Positions 1 to 10,510 of a stretch of 64,000 nucleotides of DNA are shown here, piece after piece. The notes below the pieces were generated by a model, which saw only the letters and a list, made by a program, of their open reading frames with translations, was not told the DNA's origin and did not search any database. The position numbers were made by a program, and so were the translations under genes. The stretch is from Gnetum montanum (taxonomy: Eukaryota > Streptophyta > Gnetopsida > Gnetales > Gnetaceae). Numbering within the stretch: position 1 is the first letter of the stretch; each line of letters opens with the position of its first letter. The stretch spans positions 1,019,604 through 1,083,603 of the forward strand of contig MNCI01034769.1 of assembly GCA_015680685.1 (NCBI GenBank), given 5' to 3'.

Positions 1-440
1 GCTAGCGTTGAAGTCACCGGGAGTTGCTGTGAGTGTAGATGCTCAGGAACCCCTGCCAAAGGCATGAAATCTCAGTTCATCTATGGGATCAGCTACCGAA
101 TAGTTAAATGTTGTTTGAGCCAAGGCGTTGGTAGGGGGTTGGAGGGTAACAATATTGTGGTTGGGCCATAATAATGATGGAACTCTAGTGGCGAGCAATG
201 GTTAAGGAACTACCGCCAGGGTGGTGGACCGTGGCGATGGTATGTCTAGAGGGCCAGTGCGATGTCATACGACATCTTCGGAGGGTCAGCACGATGCTAA
301 GGGTGGCGGTGTCACGTACGTTCCATATCGTGTTCCCATTGCGTCGTGAACTACGTTTTGGAGCTACAACGTCCCACTCCCACGTCGGAACTATGCATGC
401 TCATTCGATGTGTACTTGGCGCAGATACATGCTAGGGACG
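1..440 (-). other. 3' untranslated tail of element A
   Basis: No coding signal was accepted here. Read on the minus strand, it aligns by eye with 10540-10930 downstream of element B. Shared landmarks are the GTCATAYGACATCTT block, CATTATTRTGG and the TACCCTCCARCCCCTACCA block. The conservation in two copies marks it as element sequence rather than flank. The 81-codon plus-strand reading frame at 198-443 is antisense to the element and has no family resemblance. Confidence 0.6.
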
Positions 441-735
441 TGACACGAACCCAGTTTAAGGTCATGGTAGACCGTGTGTTGGGTTAAGGTCCTAGTGGAC
501 TACTATGCTAGTTTAAGGTCCCAGTAGACTGTACATGCTAGTTTAACATCATAGTGGACGTGTCATGCTAGTTTATAGTCATAGCAGACTAGCTGTGCTA
601 GTTTTACGTCGTAGCGGACGGTCGTCGCCAGTTTAACATCGTAGCGGACGCTGCTTGTTGCTGCTAGTTTAATGTCGTAGCAAACGCTACTTTTTGCCAT
701 CAGTTTAACATCGTAGTGGATGCTGCTTGTTGCCT
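441..735 (-). repeat. Degenerate ~35-bp tandem repeat after A integrase
   Basis: About eight imperfect units of the form GGTCTRCTAGGACCTTAAAC (element sense), each followed by a variable linker of 10-20 bases. It starts directly after the integrase stop. The same motif follows the integrase of B (10101-10510) and occurs at 6240-6480. Plant Tat/Ogre elements are known to carry hypervariable tandem repeats between pol and the 3' LTR, which can seed satellites. Confidence 0.8.
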
Positions 736-742
736 TCATGCT

Positions 743-1880
743 TCAGATGTAGTATGGCTTGAGGTACGAGTGATTCACTGGGTTGGCGAACTCATTGTCG
801 TCCATGTCCACCAGCTTGAAGGCTCCATTCCCAAAGGCTTTAGTGACCATGTATGGGCCTTTCCAGTTGGCTGAGAATTTCCTCACATGCTCACGAACAG
901 CTTTGAGGATGAGGTATCCCTTCTATACTGGTCGTTGATGTGGGTCTTCACGGTGCTTTTGTTGTTGCTTGCTCTGGTAGTGCTCTATGCGGCTCAGCAT
1001 CTCTGCGTGCTCCTCCTCTATTGAGTCGAAGTTGATGATCCATGACTTGTTGTTCTGGGATTCACTCATGACATTTGAGAGGATCATCCGGAGTGATGGT
1101 ACCTACAACTCAAGAGGCAACATAGCTGCAGATCCATAAACAAGGCTGTAAGGAGTCTTACTTGTCATGGTTCTGCACATCGTCCTATAGACCCATAGAA
1201 CATAGAGGATTTGCTCTTCCCACTGCCTCTTGTTGTTGTCAAGCATCTACTTTAGCAAGTTGATGATGGAATTATTTGTAACCTCTGCCTATCCATTCAC
1301 CTACAGGTAATATGAGGAGGAGAATGATTACCTGATGCCTAGATTGCTACAGAAGGTTTAGGTTTCCATACTACTGAATTGTGGCCCATTGTTGGTTACA
1401 ATAGTCATCGGAAGCCCAAACCTTGTCACGATATTGTCCAGGATGAAGTGGCAGATTTTTTGAGACATTTTCTTCCTCAAGGGAATAGCTTCCACCCACT
1501 TAGTAAAATACTCAGTGACAGTGATAATGAAGCTATGCCCTACGGAGGACTTAGGCGTGATAGGTCCTATGAGGTCTAGTCCCCATCGTTGGAAAGGCCA
1601 TGTGATCTGCATTGGGTGCAGCTCAGTAGGTGAAATGTGTATGAGATTTTCGTACCTCTGGCATGTGTCACATGTCTTGACTTTTGACAAGCAGTCACAC
1701 TCCATATGGGGCCAGTAGTATCCTAGGCATCTAATTTTCGCAGCCATAGGCCTGGGTGCTATGTGTCCATCACACATCCCTTCATGCACATCATTAACTA
1801 TGTTCTACGCCTGTTCCCCACCCATGCATGCTAGCAATATCCTATCGTAGGAATGTCTACATAGGGCATCATTTCCCATG
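743..1880 (-). pseudogene. Integrase of element A (broken)
   Basis: The integrase inserts retroelement cDNA into the genome. The HHCC zinc-binding domain is legible at about 1650-1790 (HEG...H...C..C), followed by the catalytic core: GLDLIGP keeps the first Asp and FTKWVEAIPL follows. The second catalytic Asp is changed to Asn (TNNGPQF). The third residue, Glu, lies after an in-frame stop but is retained. The C-terminal part runs on with several stops, through LPLEL and FKLVDMDDNEF, to KPYYI and a stop at 743-745. The homologous copy in B ends with the same KPYYI, which fixes the gene end. It cannot be functional. Confidence 0.85.
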
Positions 1881-1918
1881 AGCGTATATTGTTGGGCACG
1901 CTTGCAGATCACATCTCT

Positions 1919-2480
1919 CTAGGTAGATGTTAGTCTGCTTGGGGGTTCGCCATGTTGTAGGTAGGCTTTATTGTTAGTGTACCACTCCTGGGTATTTGGA
2001 GCACTGATAGAGGCCACATGTCCTACCTGAGTGATAGGCTCAGTACATTCGACAATCGAAGTAGGCAAACTTGTGAACGCGTATGGTGGAATATTTAGTG
2101 CTAGGATGGCTAATGCATCTGCCACAGTGCTTTCGTTGCGTGGCATGTGTTGCACATCTGTGGTTGCAAATTTCTTAAGAAAGCTTTTTGCTAGATCGCA
2201 GTAGGGTTGCAGGTGCGTAGCCTTGTAGGCATAGACTTCGGTGATTTGGTTCACAACTAATTGTGAATCACCGTGAATCGTCAAGTGTTGTATGCATAGT
2301 TTTTGGGTAGGTTAGAGGCCTCTGAGTAGCCCCTCATACTCTTCCATGTTGTTGGTGAAGGGGAATGCAAAACAATAAGTAGATGGATGCATTTCCCTAG
2401 AGGGGAATGTAATGATGATAGCTGCACTGCCTCCTCATGCAGTTGAGGTGCCGTCAAACTGTAAAGTAGTTTCCAAGTGC
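1919..2480 (-). pseudogene. Archaeal-type RNase H (second RNase H) of element A
   Basis: This domain between the first RNase H and integrase is diagnostic for the Tat/Ogre lineage. The first acidic residue is in QFDGTSTA (near 2440), the HGDSQLVVNQI block lies near 2270, and the ADALAILAL block carries the final Asp. A frameshift near 2435-2510 separates the start of the domain from the rest, so part is read in one minus frame and part in another. Residues after ALAIL (PPYAFTSLPTSIVE...) form the linker to integrase and match B. Confidence 0.8.
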
Positions 2481-3133
2481 GATGGGACGATGTTGATAGT
2501 GCCAACATGCTCATCTGGGAACTTGGGATCTATGGTTGCTTGGTCGTCGACGGGTGAGGCTGTAAGCTGCATCACTATAACTTGACCCTTTGTTGATGAC
2601 TGGCTCACATAGTGTAGGTTGAACTCCATGCTTATAGCTTTCCATCGGGCTATCCGACTACTTTCATACAGGTTGTTAGTGATAGCCCAGAGTATGTTGT
2701 TTTTGCAAATGATGTTAATTGTACAGTGAAATAGGTAATGCCTCCAGTTCTTTAACGCAAACACTAAGACAAGGCAATTCCTCTCCACTTCATTGTATTT
2801 CACCTCATGCGCTATTAATGGATGACTCAGATAATACACTAGTACCTCAGATCCATTGTCTCGTTTCTGACATAGTAGTGATGCGATAGATGCGTCGAAG
2901 GTGGCGAGGTATATGAAGAAAGGCTTATTCCTTTGTGGCGGGTGCATAGTTGGGAGGTGTGAAAGCTCTTCCTTCAAGTCATCGAAGGCTTGTTGACATT
3001 GGGTTATCCATTCAAAGTTAATCCCTTTCTTTAGAAGATGTTGCATGGGGTGTAACTTGTCAGTCAACTTTACTATAAACCTTTGGATGAATTGTACCCT
3101 ACTTTGCAACCCATGCAATTCTTTAAGATTCAT
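2481..3133 (-). pseudogene. First RNase H and thumb region of element A
   Basis: An open stretch on the minus strand carries the RT thumb/connection (LKELHGL, VQFIQRFI, MQHLLKKG, F.WITQCQQAFDDLK) and then the first RNase H (FFIYLATFDASIASLLCQK, VYYLSHPLIAHEVKYNEVE, LVFALKNWRHYLF). It normally degrades RNA in the RNA-DNA hybrid. It stays open for about 230 codons, the best-preserved segment of A. It is continuous with the RT upstream. Confidence 0.8.
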
Positions 3134-4080
3134 AGGAGGTGCCAGGTTGACGATGGCCTTAACCTTGTCAAGGTTAACTCATATTCTAGCCTTCGATACT
3201 ACAAACCCTAACATGCATCCGATTTTTACCCCAAAGATACACTTCTTAGGATTAAGGCACAAATTATGCATTTGACAACACTTAAGGACTACCCCTAGAT
3301 CGCATGGATGATTAGAGACCTCTTTGGACTTGAATGCTATATTGTCCATGTAGTTGTTTAACATTTCTAGGATGTAGTCGCTGAAGATGTAAGTCATGGC
3401 TCGTTGGTAGGTTACCCTAGCGTTCTTGAGCCAAAAAGGCATCATGGTGTAACAAAAGTTCCTCCATGGGGCCATGAAGGTTGTTGTTAACTGATGCTAT
3501 GGGTTAATGTGGATTTGGTTGTATCCGGCCATGAAGGATAACAGAGCATGACCAACCATAGTGTTGATGAGTTGATCAATGCTTGGAAGCAGGAAATCAT
3601 CCTTAATCGTTGCTTTGTTTTGATCTCGGAAGTCTATACAGATCCATATTCCTCTCGTTTTCTTGGAAACTACGATGATGTTGGACACCTATTCTGAGTA
3701 ATTAATAGCACGGATGAAACTGGCTTGGTATAGCTTGGTGATTTCATCTCTTATGGCTAGTGAAATTTCTAGTTTGACTTTACAAGCCTTCTTCTTGACT
3801 ACCTTCATGCTCAAGTCTAGGATGATGTTGTGTTGTATCATCCTCAGATCTAAACTCGACATGTCATTGTATGACCATGCGAAGACTTTGATGTTGTCTT
3901 GCAAAATATTGGCTACGTTTTTGTGCATTTGCATGTCTAGGAGGGAGCTATGTTTTAATGTTTCTACTTTTCCCTTGGATGTGATCACAGGTGTCTCGAC
4001 GAGAGGGTCCTCGATTACATCCCTGACCTCTAAATCTAGGGTTTTGACCAAAAGTTCAGGCCAGTCCCTGTGTAGAAGCC
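3134..4080 (-). pseudogene. Reverse transcriptase of element A (broken)
   Basis: Recognised by the entry motif IKVFAWSYNDM, then IQHNIILD, IRAINYSE, VSNIIVV, GIWICIDFRDQNKAT, DDFLLPSIDQLI, MAGYNQIHINP, FCYTMMPF and NAR.TYQRAM. A TAG stop lies between YSE and VSN, where most relatives have Trp. The catalytic YxDD box reads YMDN near 3350, so the second catalytic Asp is lost. At least two further frame breaks separate the blocks. B carries the same TAG at the homologous position. Confidence 0.85.
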
Positions 4081-6060
4081 GTCTACCTTTTCAGAAAAGG
4101 AGTCAGCTAGGGCAAGCATCTAAGTAGTAGGGATTCTTGGGTTCATAGCCAAAAATAATTTCATGAGCCCAGCATTCCAAAGGTGTTTGGTGAGCGATTC
4201 TGGGGACCTGTTGCAAAGACAGGGTTGGGTCTCGTCCACATCCTTGTACTTGAAATAAATGTTTGACTCGTTATGCCCAGAGGTGATCACTGTCACCTCC
4301 TAGGATTTCTTCGTCATTGTAGTATTTTACAAAAGGAAAAAGCAAAAAACTTAGACAAAACACAAAAAATAGTAGAAACACAGGAACATCACTCGAACAT
4401 ACATGAAAAAAACTCATAGCTTAGCATACCAGGCTTAAACAGTAATGGGAACGGTGGGAGATCCACCGATACACCTTCAACAGTGATCGGCTTAAAGGGT
4501 GCCCAATCCCGATCCAACCAACTGAACTTCTTGCACCTATCGTAGAACTGGGAGTACTAGGTTGGATAGGTTTTGTACTCACCCCCACATTGGCCTATCA
4601 CACCTGTGCGCAGATTCTCAGTGGAGGAAAACTCCTGCAGCACCATCTGTGCTAAGGCCAAGGCATCTATATCATGATAAATCCCATTCTTGTTGATGAA
4701 AAACCTGGTAACATAAATACACTATTAACATTCTGGCCTAGAGTAGCATGCATCGCACAACGTAGCGAAATATGTTTACAGAACATACCCATCGGCACAA
4801 TAAATGATTCCTGGTAGGTTCTGAAAACACGTTCCCATGTGGTGAGCAATGAACAACGTTTTGTATAGATGGTAGCAATTATATTCGGGCATATCCCAGA
4901 TCCAAGCCAGATGCCTCAAGTTTTTTGGGCACTAACTGGATCCCTCAGCCTGCCCGCTCCTGATTGCTCCATCGGTCAAGAATCTCAGAATACCCTAATT
5001 CGCCCTAGGCAACAAGGTTTCTGTAATTATGGCCACTACCTCCTCTAATAATTGTGACCAAACGATCACACTAAAATGTTGGAGGAGAAATTGCAGGAAG
5101 TCCTTGCACCTTCTCAGAACTAGATCTCTTGCTACCCCACACATGTGTGGGATGGAGGAACGTTGGTGACTGGCTCGCTTAGGCAGCACAGGACCCCTAC
5201 AATTTCTAAGATGATCAAAATTGACCTTAGCATTACCCTGCACAACATAATGACAAATGTTAACAGCATGTTCGAGTGACATTCGTAGCGTAGCAGGATT
5301 AGCCATTAGCAAACAATGTACCATAACTCTTTTCATGCATGTAGTGTAGCAAAAGCACAAAGGCAATAGCATAGCAAAACCACAAAAAATTAAATACACA
5401 TTTTTAAACAAGAAAGAATTTAATATGTTGCAGCCATTTCAACAAATCTTCTGCATGACAAAATGATTTTCACAGCGCTATGATAGACACATGTTACGCT
5501 GTCAAATCACGCGTGTGGCCAAACCCTCCTGAGGATCATACCCTACGCTACTCGCATGATAGGTTGCCAGAATCACCTAAATCTCTATGGCAAGGTAGCC
5601 ATAGGAATGGCGGTCTCGGCAATAATGCATGTAGCCTTAGCATAGCATCCGTACACCATTGCAGCAAAATCGACAACATCAGCTGTGTAATGGCCAAAAT
5701 AGTAGCATAAAAATGATGATAGAAAATGCAAATAGCAAAAAAAAAAATAGAAATGAAAAGAGAAAACAGAGACAACAACAACGACATAACAAATAAAGGT
5801 AGTGTAGCAACTTACCGGGCTAATGGATTTTCCTCGTCCAGAGTGTAGCAACAAATAAACACCCCAGAGTGTCTTTTACCTTGTCCACTTTGGTGAGTGC
5901 TAGGTGTTTGCGTTTTGTCTTGGGTGCCATCATCTCGGTTGTAGATTCTTTCTCAGTCGCTACACTAAATTGCCTTGCTCTTTGTTAGCACAACCGCTCT
6001 ACACTCTGGATGTGGGCTTTGCACTCTTACAGTGAAAATGATCAGTTTACCGGGGGTAAA
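4081..6060 (-). other. Unrecognised leader region of element A
   Basis: Lies between the promoter-like TATA and the RT on the minus strand. No gag fold, zinc knuckle or protease active site was found. A short ORF at 5933-5820 (37 codons, starting MMAPKTKRK, basic) lies about 130 bases after the TATA. It is followed by a GGTAAGT donor-like sequence, a T-rich stretch and a TTACACAG acceptor-like sequence near 5682, which would fit a small intron but is unproven. A minus reading frame at 5411-4995 (138 codons) has no family I recognise. Homology with element B stops at about 4080. Confidence 0.4.
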
Positions 6061-6064
6061 CACC

Positions 6065-6072
6065 TATTTATA
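6065..6072 (-). promoter_or_regulatory. TATA box, presumed 5' LTR promoter of element A
   Basis: TATAAATA on the minus strand, in a GC-flanked context (GGC before, GG after). Similar TATAAATA boxes occur in the related LTRs C (12839) and F (61593). It lies upstream of element A in the right orientation. The surrounding LTR ends could not be defined. Confidence 0.5.
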
Positions 6073-6179
6073 GCCAATACGGCAAAAAAGAACCTACCAT
6101 TTTCTTACCCCAATTAATGTGGGACGTTCCGTACAGTGTAGCACTCCCTCGATAGTGTAGTAGTACTTTTTGTATCATG

Positions 6180-6740
6180 GCAGGTGGGCCCAACTGAAAT
6201 CTTTGACCCACCTTAAACTAGCCGTTTACCTTTACAAGAGTAGCATTACTCGTTAGCAGTCCACAAAGACTTTAAACTAATACAACTTACCTTTACAAAA
6301 AAAAATTGTTAGCAGTCTACAAAGACCTTAAACTAATACTTTTGACATAACCTGTTAGCGGTCCACAAAGACCTTAAACTAATACTTTTAATTTATAAAA
6401 TCAACCAAGTTAGCGGTCCGCAAAGACCTTAAACTAGAAGTTTTGTACTTTTACATCTAGGTGGTCTGCTATGACCTTAAATTAACAGACTGCAAACTTT
6501 GTACCATATTTTACAATTATTTCAACTGTCTATATTTCATCATTTCTTTGCAAATGTTTGCTATGCATTGTTGCCACAAATAGGTATCACTTAACTTGCC
6601 ATTTATCTCATTGTGGCAAGTTGAGCAAGAATGGCAATGCATCACGACCTTTCCTCACCTCTAGCCTTGATAGGTCCACATTGTGAGCTTGCAAGACAAC
6701 TGAACCCAGAGTCAATAGACTAGGAATCATTTGCAAGTAG
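6180..6740 (+). repeat. Orphan block of the Tat tandem motif and junction before element B
   Basis: 6240-6480 holds four to five units of GTTAGCGGTCCACAAAGACC-TTAAACTAAT type. This is the motif found after the integrases of A and B, here in plus orientation and thus opposite to A. Units are spaced 40-60 bases apart with A/T-rich linkers. From 6500 to 6740 I see only short inverted repeats (TTGCCACAA at 6571, TTGTGGCAA at 6611) and no gene. It may be the tail of a third plus-oriented copy. Confidence 0.55.
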
Positions 6741-6754
6741 CACTCTAGTGTCCT

Positions 6755-7740
6755 TAGAAACATCCCCAGCCTGGCCCAAGCATCTAGTTCAAGCCTTAGA
6801 TTTAGAGGTCGGGGATGTAACTGAGGACCCTCTCATTAAAATGCTTGTGACTACATCTAGGGGGAAATAAAAACATTAAAACTTAGCTCCCTCCTAGATT
6901 CGCAAGCACACAAAGATGTATCCAAGATACTCCAAGACAACATCGAAGTATTCATGTGGTCTTACAACAACATGCCAGGCTTAGATCTGAGGCTTATGCA
7001 GCACAACATTGTTTTAGATCTACGTATCAAAGTAGTTAAGCAAAAGGCTTGCAGGGTTAAACCAAAGATCGCACTAGCCATCCTCGATGAAATCACCAAG
7101 CTATATCAAGTTGGTTTCATATGGGTAGTTGATTACTCAGAGTAGGTATCAAACATCATTGTGGTTTCTAAGAAAATGGGAGGAATATGAATCTATATAG
7201 ACTTCTAGAATTTGAAAAAAGCAATAATCAAAGATGACTTCCCACTGCCTAGTATCGATCAACTCATCGACACTACGGTTGGTCACACTCTATTATCCTT
7301 CATGGACAGTTTCTCATGCTACAATCAAATTGGCATCAATCCAAAGCATCAGTTAGCAATAACTTTCATGACCCCATGGGGTACTTTTTGTTACACCATG
7401 ATGCCTTTTGGGCTCAAAAAAATTAGAGCAACCTACCAGAGGGCCATGACATACATCTTTAGTGACTGCATCCTAGAAACATTAAATGACTATGTAGATG
7501 ACATAGCGGTCAAATCTAAAGAGGTTGCTGATCATCCCAACAATCTAGGTGTAGTCCTCAAATGCTGCCAGATGCATGATTTATGCCTCAACCCAAAAAA
7601 GTGTGTCTTTGGGGTAAGAACCGGACGCATGTTAGGGTTTGTGGTATCAGAGGCTGGAATACGAGTGGGCCCTAACAAAGTTAAGGCCATTGGTAATCTA
7701 GCACCCCTTACCAACCTTAAGGAATTGCATGGGTTATAAG
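6755..7740 (+). pseudogene. Reverse transcriptase of element B (broken)
   Basis: Copies RNA into cDNA. Visible motifs in order: VQALDLEVGD, VFMWSYNNMPG, MQHNIVLD, IWVVDYSE, a TAG stop, VSNIIVVSKK, a further stop, KKAIIKDDFPLPSIDQLI, FMDSFSCYNQIGIN, TFCYTMMPFGLK and ATYQRAMTYIF. An intact catalytic box, DYVDDIAVKS, lies near 7490-7520. The segment 7212-7739 is open for 175 codons. It ends at TAA where A has CAA (Gln), consistent with C-to-T decay. The YVDD core distinguishes it from the FMDD Athila copies to the right. Confidence 0.88.
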
Positions 7741-8380
7741 GTAGGGTGCAGTTCATCAGAAGTTTTATAGCGAAGTTGACTAACATGTTACACCCCATGC
7801 AACACTTACTAAAGAAAGGGGTTAACTTTGAATGGATAATGCAATGCCAACAAGCCTTTGATGATCTAAAAAAAGGGCTTTTACACCTCTTAACTATTTA
7901 CCCACCATAGAGGGATAAGCCTTTCTATATCTACCTTGCCACATCAGACATGTCTATCGCAACACTATTATGTCAGAAGCGAGACGATGACTTTGAGATT
8001 CCAGTGTATTATCTAAGTCATGCATTGATAGCATATGAGGTGAAATATAATGAGGTGGAGAGGAATTGCCTTGCCTTAGTGTTTGCATTAAAGAAGTGGA
8101 GGCATTATCTGTTTCGTAGCAGGGTTAACATCATTTGGAAAAGCAATGTACTCCGGGCTATCATGAACAATCTATACGAAAGCAGTAAGATAGCTCGGTG
8201 GAAAGCCATAACAGTAGAATTCGATTTGCATTATGTGAGCCAATCGTCGACGAAAGGTCAAGCTATAGCTATGCAACTCATGACCTCACCCATCGATGAT
8301 CGGGCAACCATAGAATCCGAATTCCCTGATGAGCACATTAGCACCATCAACGCTATCCCATCTCATCTCGAAGCTACTTT
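7741..8380 (+). pseudogene. First RNase H and connection domain of element B
   Basis: Continues the RT frame after the stop at 7737: RVQFIRSFIAKL, MQHLLKKGVNFEWI, CQQAFDDLKK. After another stop near 7908 come IYLATSDMSIATLLCQKRDD, VYYLSHALIAYEVKYNEVERN, LVFALKKWRHYLF and ARWKAITVEFDLHYVSQSS. The open stretch 7950-8456 covers most of the domain. It matches A over its full length. Confidence 0.82.
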
Positions 8381-8960
8381 ACATTTTGATGGTGCTTTGA
8401 CTATGCATGGTGGTAGCGCAGTGGCTATTATTACGTTTCCCTCTAGGGACATTTAATTGTTTACTTATTGGTTCATGTTCCTTTGTACGAACAACGTGGC
8501 AGAGTACGAAGGACTCCTCAGGGGCCTCTTAGTAACCCAAGCACTAAAAATTCAATATTTGGTGATTCACGATGATTCACAACTCGTTGTGAATCAAATC
8601 ACTAAGGTCTACACCTGCAAGGCTATTCATTTGTAGCCCTATTGCGACCTAGCAAAAAGTTTTCTTAAACAGTTTAAAACAATGGACGTTCAACACATGC
8701 CATGTAATGAAAACACTATAGTAGACGCCTTGGCCACCCTAGCATTAAATGTGCCACCACACTTGTTTGCAAGTTTTCCTGCTTTGATTATTGAGTGTAA
8801 GGAGCCTATCACTCAAGTAGTACATGTAGCCTCTGTAAGCACTGCAGACACCCAGGAGTGGTATGCCAACATTAAAGCCTACGTGCAACATGGAAAGCCC
8901 CCATGTGGATTAACATCTACTCAGAGAGATGTAATCCATAAGCGTGCTTGGCAATATGTG
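8381..8960 (+). pseudogene. Archaeal-type RNase H (second RNase H) of element B
   Basis: The four acidic positions expected of this fold can all be placed: LHFDGALTMHGG (8385), AEYEGLLRGLL (near 8505), IHDDSQLVVNQI (near 8575) and VDALATLAL (near 8715). Stops interrupt it at 8454 and at about 8634, where A keeps a Gln codon. Its position between RNase H and integrase identifies the Tat/Ogre lineage. The linker to integrase (PLIT/PITQVVHVAS, QEWYANIKAYVQHGKPP) matches A. Confidence 0.85.
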
Positions 8961-10093
8961 CTCATGGGAGATAACACCTTGTGGAAACGCTCTTTGATGG
9001 GATATTTCTAGCATGCGTAAATGAGGAGTAAGTGCAAAAGGTCATTAATGAGGTACACGAGGGACTGTGTCGTGGACACATAGCACCTAGGGATATGGAA
9101 GCAAAAATTAGATGCCTAGGGTACTAATGGCCTCACATGGAGTGCGATTGCCTAGCCAAAGTCAAGACTTGAATTACATGCCAACGATACACAAATCTCA
9201 TACACTTTTTAGAATTGCATCCAACGCAGATCACATGGCCATTCCAATGATGGGGATTAGACATTATAGGACCTATCATGCCTAAGTCTTTCGCAGGACA
9301 TAGCTTCATCATCACCGCCACTAAGTACTTTACGAAGTGGGTGGAGGCTATTCTCCTCAGGAAGACTACATCTCAACAGGTTTGCCACTTTATATTAGAT
9401 AACATCGTGATGAGGTTTGGGCTACCCATGAGTATTGTGACCGACAACGGGCCACAATTTAGTAGTGCAGAATCCAAAACCTTTTGCAGCAACCTTGGCA
9501 ATAGGCAATCGTTCTCCTCACCATATTACCTGCAAGTGAACGGATAGGCAGAAGCTATGAACAAAGCCATCATCAACTTGCTTAAGAAAATGGTTAACAA
9601 TAGTAAGAGGCAATGGCACAAGTAAATCCTCTATGTGTTGTGGGCTTACAGGATGATGTGCAGGATGGAAACAAGTGAAACTCCTTACAATCTTGTTTAT
9701 GGATTTGAAGCGGTGTTGCCTCTTGAGCTATAGGTACCATCACTTAGAATGATCTTGTCAAACATCGTGAGTGAAGCCCAGAATAATGAGTCAAGGATCA
9801 TCAACCTTGACTTAATAGAGGAGGAGTGTGCATAGACACTTGGTTCCATAGAGCGTTATCAAGATAGGAAATGATAGAAGCATCATGCAAACTTGCATTA
9901 ATAGCCAATAAAGAAGGGGGACCTTGTTCTCAAGGCTCTCCATGAGCATGTGAAAAAATTCTCAACAAACTGTGAAGGTCCATTCATGGTCACAAAAGCC
10001 TATAGGAATGGGGCCTTCAAGCTAGTAGACATGGATGGCAACGAGTTCACAAATCCTGTGAATCATTCATGTCTCAAGCCATACTACATTTGA
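8961..10093 (+). pseudogene. Integrase of element B (broken, catalytic residues kept)
   Basis: Zinc-binding HHCC domain near 9050-9185 (HEGLCRGH, then a CQR block), with stops at about 9124 and 9169. The core follows: GLDIIGP, YFTKWVEA, MRFGLPMSIVTDNGPQF and, after a stop at 9546, AEAMNKAIINLLKK. Both Asp and the Glu of the DDE triad are therefore still encoded, unlike in A. The C-terminal domain runs through [30 protein letters not shown] and FKLVDMDGNEF to KPYYI and TGA at 10091. Several stops make it non-functional. Confidence 0.87.
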
Positions 10094-10100
10094 TGCATGA

Positions 10101-10510
10101 GAAAGGTAAGCAATCATCCACTATGATGTAAAACTAGCAAATAGATTGTCCGCTACGATGTAAAACTGGCAAACCAACGTCCACTACGACGTAAAATTGG
10201 CAAAGGTAGTCTGCTATGGCTATAAACTGGCACAAATGGTCTGCTAAGACCTTAAACTAGTACACAGATGGTCTGCTACGACTTTAAACTGGCCTATCCA
10301 CCATCCACGATAATGATAAACTAGCATAGCGGTCTACTAGGACCTTAAACTAGCACAACGGTCTACTAGGACCTTAAACTAGCATAACGACCATCTGCTA
10401 CGACAATAAACTAGCACAGTGGTCTGCTAGGACCTTAAACTAGTGCATGATGGTCTGTTGAGACCTTAAAACAACACATCAAATGGTCTACTAGGACCTT
10501 AAATTGGGTT
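10101..10510 (+). repeat. Tandem repeat after B integrase (~30-36 bp units)
   Basis: About a dozen imperfect units. The better ones (10325-10420) read GGTCTACTAGGACCTTAAAC followed by TAGCAYAAC. Units nearest integrase are more diverged (GTCCRCTACGAYGTAAAACT). The array begins within ten bases of the integrase stop and matches the reversed array at 441-735. It behaves as the hypervariable 3' untranslated repeat known from Tat/Ogre elements. Confidence 0.85.

Larger units (their letters stand above)
1..6180 (-). mobile_element. Element A: degenerate Ty3/gypsy Tat-lineage retrotransposon
   Basis: On the minus strand the order is RT, RNase H, a second archaeal-type RNase H, then integrase. That dual RNase H order is the hallmark of plant Tat/Ogre elements. 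Every domain has stops or frame changes, so the copy is dead. The 3' tail is at the left edge (1-740) and the presumed 5' promoter region is near 6070. No gag or protease was recognised. Its left edge leaves the window. Element B (6640 onward) is a second copy in opposite orientation, alignable by eye from the 3' tail up to about 60 bases before the RT. The right boundary is approximate. Confidence 0.75.

Noticed and set aside
198-443. 81-codon plus-strand ORF
   Set aside because: It is antisense within the 3' tail of element A, has no family resemblance and is not kept in the equivalent tail of B.
3714-4127. 137-codon plus-strand ORF
   Set aside because: Antisense shadow of the element A reverse transcriptase.
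4995-5411. 138-codon minus-strand ORF as a host gene exon
   Set aside because: No recognisable domain and no matching neighbouring exons; it lies inside the A leader, so no gene call.
6571-6619. Inverted repeat TTGCCACAA/TTGTGGCAA as a miniature transposon
   Set aside because: Nine-base arms only, no target duplication and no second copy seen.
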